Shown here: piece by piece, positions 15,147-20,420 of the stretch
Numbering within the stretch: the first letter of the stretch is position 1
How the letters are laid out: every line of letters begins with the position of its first letter
From: a virus
Reading direction: 5' to 3' (one strand)
Virus record (IMG/VR): IMGVR_UViG_3300009008_000302
Span: 1 to 20,420 of that record
DNA length: 20,420 nucleotides
Program-made: the position numbers and the translations under genes
The notes under the pieces: generated by a model
Database searches by the model: none
Told to the model about the DNA's origin: nothing
Seen by the model: the letters and a program-made list of their open reading frames with translations, nothing else

Positions 15147-15770
15147 CTAATTTTTTTTATATTCCCATTTGAAACCATATGCAGTTTTTTGTAGACCTTT
15201 AAGACATTTTCTTATTGATTCTCCTTGATTCCCCCTTAAGGTAAAACCTGCTTGTCTTATGCTGATGAATTCCTGTATTATGTTATCTTCTAAGTCTAGT
15301 TGAATTATAGGTGTACCAGTCCAATCAACTTTACGTCCTTTTAATTTATCACTAATTTTTTTATTTCGTTCACTGCCTTTTTTATAGTGTTTTTCATTAG
15401 CCTTTCTTGATAACTCCCCAGCTAATTTATGATTTCTATTATTTCTAATTTTATCACCAAATCCCTTAGGTTTGGGTTTTGATAATTTTTGTCGTCTACT
15501 TTCATTATTTTTTTGAGCATCAGTCCAATAAGAAGCTCCACCCCCTCCTTTAAATCCATTTTTTAATTTAAAACCCCAATAGCGAAACATTTGTATATAA
15601 AATTCTTCTGTTTCTCTCCAAGTTTCATTATTAGTTTCTTCTAATATCTCTAAATTAGTATTAGAACCATAGGTTCTCCTATGTTGGTATGTTCTACTAT
15701 GGGGGTTGTTGGTTTTACCAACATAAAATGGAATATTGTCTCCTAAATGTAAATAATATATGTAGTGCAT
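15147..15770 (-). CDS. GIY-YIG homing endonuclease (variant) with NUMOD3/NUMOD1
   Basis: A 207-residue protein. The nuclease domain is a divergent GIY-YIG: YIYYL at 3-7, FYVGKT at 15-20, R26, H30, and a likely catalytic Glu at 55 or 56 (WRETEEFYIQMF), then KNGFKGGGGAS. The middle (QKLSKPKPKGFGDKI, KISDKLKGRK) resembles NUMOD3. The last 50 residues (PIIQLDLEDNIIQEFISI, then SIRKCLKGLQKTAYGFKWEY) are a good NUMOD1 helix-turn-helix. It shares the KPKGFGDKI-type segment with the other endonuclease in this window. It is a freestanding homing endonuclease, and both flanking genes appear intact. Confidence 0.87.
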   Translation of the reverse strand: MHYIYYLHLGDNIPFYVGKTNNPHSRTYQHRRTYGSNTNLEILEETNNETWRETEEFYIQMFRYWGFKLKNGFKGGGGASYWTDAQKNNESRRQKLSKPKPKGFGDKIRNNRNHKLAGELSRKANEKHYKKGSERNKKISDKLKGRKVDWTGTPIIQLDLEDNIIQEFISIRQAGFTLRGNQGESIRKCLKGLQKTAYGFKWEYKKN

Positions 15771-15780
15771 GTTTATGTGT

Positions 15781-15789
15781 TTTATTATA
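15781..15789 (-). promoter_or_regulatory. Late-promoter-like TATAATAAA before the second GIY-YIG gene
   Basis: The sense strand reads TATAATAAAACACATAAACATG, placing TATAATAAA 10 bases before the start codon. It directly follows a TCGTATATG element, so this gene carries both motif types and may be transcribed at two stages. Confidence 0.4.
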
Positions 15790-15798
15790 CATATACGA
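15790..15798 (-). promoter_or_regulatory. TCGTATATG promoter-like motif before the second GIY-YIG gene
   Basis: TCGTATATG ends 19 bases before the ATG at 15770. A partial direct copy (TCGTATTG) lies just upstream, giving TCGTATTGTCGTATATG. It is one mismatch from the element before the FAD dehydrogenase and the 91-residue gene. Confidence 0.45.
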
Positions 15799-15813
15799 CA
15801 ATACGAGGAGTTG

Positions 15814-17142
15814 TTATCCCTCTTTCTTTGTTTGTGAAATAATTTTTAATATCGACTCGGCAGCATAAATACCTTGACTGCCACTAACAGTTATGCCTCT
15901 TGCACTTAAAGCATCACCTACAAAGTGAACATTTGGGAATTTAGTTAAAGATAAGTTTTTATAATTAACCAGTGGTTCAGGTGATAAATATTTTACTTCA
16001 GGCATATAAATCCCCCAATCATCACCTAATGTTGGGAATACTTCTTTCATATCTTCTATAAAATCTTCTATATAAAATGCATAACCTTCTAATGCCTCAT
16101 ATAATGATAACATACTGTTTACTACCTCTACTTTTACATAATCACCTTCAGATGTTTTAGATGGTACTCTATTAGAATTAGGAGAATAAAATGTACCTTT
16201 ACCATTCTTTTGTAGTTTTTTAACTGCTTCTCTTGACCAATCAAATGGTTTATCTATGCCTCTAATTTCCATTAATATGCCAAAATTAGTCATATCATTA
16301 CGATATGCTTCATCTTTTTTAGCATGACCATTGTAACTATAATCTCCATAGGTATGTTCTGCTGCTACATAAGCTGCATTATTGTTTGTACAGAATGATC
16401 TTAATGAAACTCCTTTATCTTCAAATTTTCTATATAATTTAAAATCATAACTAATATCAATTAATTTTTGGAAATGGTGTTGTGGTGCTTCAAATCTAAC
16501 TCCTATTTGTACTGCTTTTGGTTCGGTTTGTAATTCATATTGTTCTGCTAATTTTTTACCAAAATCAATTCCTGATTTACCTACACCAAATATTAATCTA
16601 TCATATTTTATAAAATCCCACTCATTTTCCATTTTATCAGTCCATACTGCCTGATTGTGGAAAACAATATCAGTTACTTTGGTTTCCCATTGAAATTTAA
16701 CCCCATTAGCAACTAAATAATCATACCAATTTTTACCTATTTCATGTAAATAATCTGTACCAACGTGCCATACAGGAAATAGTTTTAAACCAAAATAAGG
16801 TTTAATAAATTCAGGTTCTGCTTGGGGATCAGAACATTGTACTTCGGATGGGTTAGGATGAAATCGTTTAAAGTTATCTATAACTTGGTCAAACAATTCC
16901 ATTGCTTTTTCATTTCCACAGTATTTAGATAATTGACCTCCTACTTCAGTGTGGTAAGTTAATTTACCATCTGACCATCCTCCTGCTCCTAAAAAACCTG
17001 TCATTACTTCTTCAGGTTTTCTATTGTATGGGTCTTTACCCATATCAATAATTGTGATTTGGCCTTTAAAATTGTTGTCTACTAATTTTGTAGCTGCGTT
17101 TATTCCTGCTACTCCTGCTCCTACAATTACTATTTTATCCAT
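15814..17142 (-). CDS. FAD-dependent dehydrogenase (COG2509-like), auxiliary metabolic gene
   Basis: A 442-residue protein. The N-terminal Rossmann fold has GxGxxG (G8-A-G10-V-A-G13) and an acidic residue at Asp33 for the FAD ribose. LGAGGWSDGKLTY near 51-63 closely matches the 'GGAG-x-SDGKL' signature of the predicted FAD-utilising dehydrogenases. GVGKSGIDF lies mid-protein, and near the C terminus is FVGDALSARGITVSGSQG, the second FAD-contacting motif of the family. It is at the short end of the family's usual length. The substrate is unknown; it acts in the cytosol as no signal peptide or membrane segment is seen. It follows a strong terminator and has its own TCGTATATT motif. All motifs look intact, so it should be functional. 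Confidence 0.9.
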   Translation of the reverse strand: MDKIVIVGAGVAGINAATKLVDNNFKGQITIIDMGKDPYNRKPEEVMTGFLGAGGWSDGKLTYHTEVGGQLSKYCGNEKAMELFDQVIDNFKRFHPNPSEVQCSDPQAEPEFIKPYFGLKLFPVWHVGTDYLHEIGKNWYDYLVANGVKFQWETKVTDIVFHNQAVWTDKMENEWDFIKYDRLIFGVGKSGIDFGKKLAEQYELQTEPKAVQIGVRFEAPQHHFQKLIDISYDFKLYRKFEDKGVSLRSFCTNNNAAYVAAEHTYGDYSYNGHAKKDEAYRNDMTNFGILMEIRGIDKPFDWSREAVKKLQKNGKGTFYSPNSNRVPSKTSEGDYVKVEVVNSMLSLYEALEGYAFYIEDFIEDMKEVFPTLGDDWGIYMPEVKYLSPEPLVNYKNLSLTKFPNVHFVGDALSARGITVSGSQGIYAAESILKIISQTKKEG

Positions 17143-17164
17143 TTACTAATTTAGTTTTGGTGTT

Positions 17165-17173
17165 AATATACGA
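17165..17173 (-). promoter_or_regulatory. TCGTATATT promoter-like motif before the FAD dehydrogenase
   Basis: TCGTATATT ends 22 bases before the ATG at 17142 and begins at the last T of the preceding terminator's U-tract. A terminator followed immediately by a start signal would isolate the accessory genes from the structural genes upstream. Confidence 0.5.
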
Positions 17174-17205
17174 AAAAAAAGTGACCCATCCAAAGGATGG
17201 GCCAC
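17172..17205 (-). terminator. Intrinsic terminator closing the upstream structural block
   Basis: Read on the minus strand, CCCATCC-TTT-GGATGGG (17203-17187 region) forms a 7-bp GC-rich stem with a 3-base loop, extended by a further TG/CA after one mismatch. ACTTTTTTTTCG follows. The very stable short-loop hairpin with an eight-T run is a textbook rho-independent terminator, about 50 bases after the stop at 17257. A weaker inverted repeat (GACTG/CAGTC, 17229-17247) precedes it. Confidence 0.9.
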
Positions 17206-17256
17206 AGCTCCTAAATATTTTTTAAATCGACTGGCTATGAATCAGTCTGTATGTTT

Positions 17257-17880
17257 TTATTTTGTTAGATTATTATCTGCTAAATATTCTCTTAAATTAA
17301 ATTCTGATATTGATTCTTCTTGTCTGTAATTACCTACATGATCACGATTTATTGCTCCTGCTATGTTTTCAGCATCTTCTCTTGATTTTCCTTGATCCAT
17401 GATATCATCAACAACATCATCAAAATCTTCATTTACGGAGTCATTACCATCTTCTTCATAAGTAGAATTAATACCTTCATCCATGTCTTCTTTCTCATCT
17501 TTTATACCATCAAGGTATCCTTCTTCTTCAGCATCAGTACGAGCGTCTTCATCTACTACTACATCTTTTTTCCTACTACCACTCTTTTTTTCATAGAGTT
17601 TTTCAAGTTTCAATTTAGTTTTTTCTAAAAGTTTGATTTCTTTTTGCATCTCTTTGATTTTTTTCTTATCAATGAGTTCAGAAAGATTTTCATCTTCACT
17701 AACTAAACTTAATCTACTGTTTTTGGCTTCAATCATTTCTGCTAAAGCATCGATTTTAGCTTCTAAGGTAGTAATTTGTCCTTGTTTTTCAATTTCAGCT
17801 AATTTTGACTCATATGAAGTTCCTTTAGCTTCTTTAATAAGCTCTTTTTTAATGAGATTTCTAAATTCTGATCTTTTCAT
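17257..17880 (-). CDS. Acidic coiled-coil protein with N- and C-terminal tag-like segments
   Basis: A 207-residue protein. Residues 1-18 (MKRSEFRNLIKKELIKEA) form a basic amphipathic helix with a predicted gp21 cut IKE/A. Residues about 20-105 are coiled coil (LEAKIDALAEMIEAK, KIKEMQKEIKLLEKTKLKLE). Residues about 108-160 are very acidic (DEDARTDAEEEGYLDG, DDVVDDIMDQG). The last 15 residues, EFNLREYLADNNLTK, nearly repeat the N-terminus of the upstream gene's product. No enzyme motif is visible. It is a likely capsid-interior or core protein. The ATG at 17880 is preceded by a TATTTATAA motif, and a strong terminator follows. Confidence 0.7.
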   Translation of the reverse strand: MKRSEFRNLIKKELIKEAKGTSYESKLAEIEKQGQITTLEAKIDALAEMIEAKNSRLSLVSEDENLSELIDKKKIKEMQKEIKLLEKTKLKLEKLYEKKSGSRKKDVVVDEDARTDAEEEGYLDGIKDEKEDMDEGINSTYEEDGNDSVNEDFDDVVDDIMDQGKSREDAENIAGAINRDHVGNYRQEESISEFNLREYLADNNLTK

Positions 17881-17893
17881 TTCATTTTATTTA

Positions 17894-17902
17894 TTATAAA
17901 TA
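17894..17902 (-). promoter_or_regulatory. Late-promoter-like motif before the acidic coiled-coil gene
   Basis: The sense strand reads CGTATTTATAATAAATAAAATG, with TATTTATAA ending 13 bases before the ATG at 17880. It lies in the 38-base gap after the 317-residue gene and shares the TATTTATAATAAA extension with two other copies. Confidence 0.5.
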
Positions 17903-17918
17903 CGTGGTTATCTGTTAC

Positions 17919-18872
17919 CTATACTAAGTCTGCGACTTCTAGAGCGGTTTCTGTAGCAGCTGTAAAACTAACAGTACCATCAGTTACTTCAGTAGCTACT
18001 TCTGCTACTGCTCCAATTCCATGTAAGTGGGATAAATGGGAAAGTACACCATACCCCGCAGTTGCTATCATTGCTACAGCATAAAATATATCTGCTGCTT
18101 TTTCTCTGTCTTTTTTATCTCTCATTTTTTTCCACAACCCCAGCCGTCCTAAAGTCCATAATATAGCATTAAAAGGTGCAACATACCATTTATGTAATTT
18201 ATGACCATTTCTTTTTAACCAATTTCCGAGTCCAGTCCCATATTCATCACCATATTCCTCTTCTAAATCATGGATTTCTTTTTTTAAAATGTGGTATTTT
18301 TTTGCTAATTCCTTATAACGATTGTAAGCTTTCACCCCTTTGGGTTTAGTAGTAGGTCCGGGGGGTTGTTTTGATAAATCACTAAATGATCCTATGGAGG
18401 TTTTTAATTTTTTTAGAGTTTCTTTTTTTGATTTTATAATACCCCATGCTTTTTTTGCTTTTATTTGGGTTTCTTTATTCATCCATCCTGGTGTTTCTCT
18501 TTTAATAGCATTTAATCCCCTTCCGGATACTTCCATTACTTTAGGGAGTAATGAAGCTATAGCTATACCTACAGTTACTCCAATTTCATTAAGGTTTTCT
18601 TCTAATTTTTTGGATACTGTTTGTTGGAGTTTTTTTATTTCTTCTTTATCATCCTCTTTTTCAGCTTTGTTGATATCATTAACTATTGATGTTAAATCCC
18701 CAGTATTAATATTAAGCATTTTACTTACATCTTCAATTCCTTTTTTTAAAGATGTAGAATCAATCCCAGCATTGTCTGCTTCCATTAATAAAGATTCTGA
18801 AAGGTAATAAGGGGGGGAGGATTGTGTTAACCTATTTTCAGCTAAATATTTTCTTAAATCAAAATTATCCAC
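17919..18872 (-). CDS. Probable capsid-targeted protein with two hydrophobic segments
   Basis: A 317-residue protein with a GTG start at 18872, immediately after the stop of the 42-residue gene (TAGGTG). The N-terminal 32 residues contain MDNFDLRKYLAEN then YYLSESLLMEADNAG, offering gp21-type sites LAE/N, LSE/S and LME/A. Helical, Lys-rich segments follow. Hydrophobic stretches lie at VGIAIASLLPKVM (about 102-114) and DIFYAVAMIATAGYGVL (about 266-282). The middle includes GNWLKRNGHKLHKWYVAPF. The C-terminus (EVATEVTDGTVSFTAATETA...) is polar and Thr-rich. An internal head protein, perhaps membrane-active on ejection, is one reading, but the function is unknown. Confidence 0.7.
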   Translation of the reverse strand: MDNFDLRKYLAENRLTQSSPPYYLSESLLMEADNAGIDSTSLKKGIEDVSKMLNINTGDLTSIVNDINKAEKEDDKEEIKKLQQTVSKKLEENLNEIGVTVGIAIASLLPKVMEVSGRGLNAIKRETPGWMNKETQIKAKKAWGIIKSKKETLKKLKTSIGSFSDLSKQPPGPTTKPKGVKAYNRYKELAKKYHILKKEIHDLEEEYGDEYGTGLGNWLKRNGHKLHKWYVAPFNAILWTLGRLGLWKKMRDKKDREKAADIFYAVAMIATAGYGVLSHLSHLHGIGAVAEVATEVTDGTVSFTAATETALEVADLV

Positions 18873-19001
18873 CTATTTTTTTATATTAGATTTTTTCTTA
18901 CATTTAGCACATCCACACCCACATCCTTTTTTAGGTTGTACTAATAATGACTCTTTTATTAGTTCTCTTAAACGTGTATATGATGTAAGTGATTCTTTCA
19001 T
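18873..19001 (-). CDS. 42-residue peptide: targeting-type helix plus Cys cluster
   Basis: A short gene from ATG at 19001 to TAG at 18873, abutting the next GTG start. The N-terminal half (MKESLTSYTRLRELIKESLL) is the same kind of amphipathic helix seen on neighbouring proteins, with IKE/S as a predicted gp21 cut. The C-terminal half is KKGCGCGCAKCKKKSNIKK, with four Cys spaced C-x-C-x-C-x-x-C among Lys, suited to binding a metal ion or nucleic acid. Support comes from tight packing between two genes, the shared N-terminal pattern and the biased composition. Confidence 0.6.
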   Translation of the reverse strand: MKESLTSYTRLRELIKESLLVQPKKGCGCGCAKCKKKSNIKK

Positions 19002-19003
19002 GG

Positions 19004-19012
19004 TTATAAATA
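19004..19012 (-). promoter_or_regulatory. TATTTATAA motif at the start of the 42-residue gene
   Basis: The sense strand reads AATATTTATAACCATG. The same 9-mer occurs as elsewhere, but only two bases separate it from the ATG. If it is a promoter, it would serve the 317-residue gene that follows, or give a leaderless message; otherwise the match may be chance. Confidence 0.3.
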
Positions 19013-19015
19013 TTA

Positions 19016-20420
19016 CTATTTTTTTGGAATTAATTCTATTGTGTTTTGACCTGTTCCATTACTTCTAATATTTATTTGATATTTAGAATCTAATGTTTTG
19101 TCTGAAGAAGGATCTAATAGGGTTATTTCTATATCTATTAAAATGGAACCATTAGTCATTTTATCATTTATGATAATTTTAGAATCTTTTTTAAATTCAG
19201 CACTTGATTCTCCGGGGAATGTTGATATAGAAGCCTCCCCTTCGGGGTTACCTGTTATTTTAAAAAATGTTGGGTTGGTTCCAGTAAGGGAAGCTGAGTA
19301 ACTAGCTATAGAAGCTAATGCTTTATCTACCCCTATCCCTGCACCTTTGGCTACTTCTATTACAATAAAGGAAAGTAACTTAAGTGAAGCATATTTAGAA
19401 ATAAGTCTTTCTTTAGTATTAGGGTTAGAATCAGGGTCATATTCTATATTTTCTTCTCCAGATAATTGGGATAAAATTGTGGATTTAAGTATATCGATTT
19501 CTTTTTTAAGAGTTTTTTCATCCCATCCCTTTTCTTCATCTGAAAGGTTATAAGTAGCTCCCTTTATTTTGTTTTCTATTTGTTGGGGGTCAAATCCCTT
19601 AAGGTATCCTTTACCTTTACCAGCTTGAGAGGATGCTTGTTTTAATGAAATTGAAACAAAAGTAGCTTTTTCTCCATCAATATTAGTAGTTTTACCCCAC
19701 TCATTAACAAAATTTTTATTAAAAATTGTTATGGGTTGAAGAGTTTCTTCTGAATTTTTAGCGTCTGAAACTGTATATTCAATAGTATCTTGGAGTTGGA
19801 CATAAACATCTCCTGGGTTCCATTTATCAGGTTCAGAAATTTGGGCTAGTGATGCCCCTTCTTGTCTTATTTTATCAAATGTTGCATTTCTAATTAGTTT
19901 CTCCCCCCCATAATTCTTTTTTATTAATATTGCGGATGATAAGGGATCATTTAGAGTAACTAAACCAACTTTATTTTTAGCTGCGGATTCAATGTCATCA
20001 TTATATATGTCAAGGAGATGAAAAATGGGTTTGATGTCTTGTTTATCTATTCCTTCTATGTATGAATTTTTATTTTTATATATTCCATCCCATTCCTTTA
20101 TTAAACTTTCAGAGGTAAAGAGTTTATCTACAGGAGAATTATAAAAAAATATAACAAGTCCTTCCTTTTGAGTTGTGGTGGTTGAAAACTTTCCTCCCGC
20201 CCCCTTTAATTCTAATTTGAGGGTAGTACCTTCTATGTCTATTTTAAAATATGGGGTACCTTCTACATTTATTTTTACATTATTATCAGGAAATAGATTG
20301 GATATTGATTTTACAATTTCACCCCTAATCCCCCTTGATACTCCCCCCTTTGAAGGTACATCCTTAAAATAAAGTCTAAACCCCGAAGGACCTTTATCTA
20401 AATGGCTAAGTTCGTACCCC
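19016..20420 (-). CDS. Large phage protein with weak PD-(D/E)XK-nuclease-like signature, C-terminal part
   Basis: The frame is open from the right edge to TAG at 19016, giving 468 residues without the N-terminus. Segments include KGAGGKFSTTTQKEGLVIFF, a helical middle, WNPGDVYV (near 19801-19825), IFNKNFVNEWG, and FVSISLKQAS (near 19635-19660) followed by AGKGKGYL. A D-x-Y-V strand followed by an S-x-K strand loosely resembles the D...(E/Q/S)xK core of restriction-like nucleases. As I recall, this 'W-x-P-x-D ... SLK' pattern recurs in large uncharacterised T4-like phage proteins. The C-terminal 150 residues look beta-rich and end in GTGQNTIELIPKK. Its position beside capsid-internal proteins suggests a virion or DNA-processing role; neither is proven. 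Confidence 0.7.
   Translation of the reverse strand, partial: GYELSHLDKGPSGFRLYFKDVPSKGGVSRGIRGEIVKSISNLFPDNNVKINVEGTPYFKIDIEGTTLKLELKGAGGKFSTTTTQKEGLVIFFYNSPVDKLFTSESLIKEWDGIYKNKNSYIEGIDKQDIKPIFHLLDIYNDDIESAAKNKVGLVTLNDPLSSAILIKKNYGGEKLIRNATFDKIRQEGASLAQISEPDKWNPGDVYVQLQDTIEYTVSDAKNSEETLQPITIFNKNFVNEWGKTTNIDGEKATFVSISLKQASSQAGKGKGYLKGFDPQQIENKIKGATYNLSDEEKGWDEKTLKKEIDILKSTILSQLSGEENIEYDPDSNPNTKERLISKYASLKLLSFIVIEVAKGAGIGVDKALASIASYSASLTGTNPTFFKITGNPEGEASISTFPGESSAEFKKDSKIIINDKMTNGSILIDIEITLLDPSSDKTLDSKYQINIRSNGTGQNTIELIPKK

Noticed and set aside
17229-17247. Second terminator hairpin GACTG/CAGTC
   Set aside because: The stem is only five base pairs with a nine-base loop and no clean T-tract; the strong terminator lies just downstream.
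18340-18807. 155-codon plus-strand open frame
   Set aside because: It lies wholly inside the better supported 317-residue minus-strand gene, and every credible gene here is on the minus strand.

Overview
The window is a compact, strongly A+T-rich segment of a tailed double-stranded DNA phage genome, with every credible gene on the minus strand and therefore read from high to low coordinates. A large terminase, portal, prohead protease, acidic scaffold and major capsid protein with T4-type hallmarks identify it as the head-assembly region of a T4-like (myovirus-type) phage. Several start codons follow A-rich stretches rather than clear Shine-Dalgarno sequences. This, the base composition and one signal peptide ending in ITSQ hint at a Bacteroidetes host, but that is inference and no host marker is present.

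Layout in transcription order. (1) 20420-17257: a large partial protein with a weak nuclease-like signature, a 42-residue cysteine-rich peptide, and two proteins that look like capsid-interior cargo; a strong intrinsic terminator follows. (2) 17142-12172: an accessory block with an FAD-dependent dehydrogenase, a GIY-YIG homing endonuclease, a small 'GPA-motif' protein, a P-loop kinase of NadR/AAA_28 type, another likely capsid-interior protein, two overlapping membrane/coiled-coil genes resembling a spanin pair, and a second GIY-YIG endonuclease overlapping the terminase start. (3) 12179-2038: the head module TerL, portal, three conserved phage proteins without firm function, gp21-type prohead protease, gp22-type scaffold and gp23-type major capsid protein, closed by a terminator. 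(4) 1942-1: a small beta-rich protein, a likely head-tail connector (gp13-like) and the start of a likely neck protein (gp14-like).

How it fits together. The scaffold and capsid protein build the prohead on the portal, the protease matures it, TerL packages DNA through the portal, and the neck proteins close the head. Many proteins carry short N-terminal helices ending in (L/I)xE followed by a small residue. This resembles the T4 capsid-targeting sequence cut by gp21, so a large set of internal proteins is predicted to be packaged in the head.

The points most worth a second look are: a gene between the portal and protease whose start codon appears to be ACG in a TAACG stop/start overlap; the shared capsid-targeting tags, including one C-terminal tag mirroring an N-terminal one; two promoter-like motif classes that separate accessory from structural genes; and the FAD dehydrogenase carried by the phage. 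No tRNA, CRISPR array, insertion sequence or intron was seen. No stretch over 300 bases lacks a gene.
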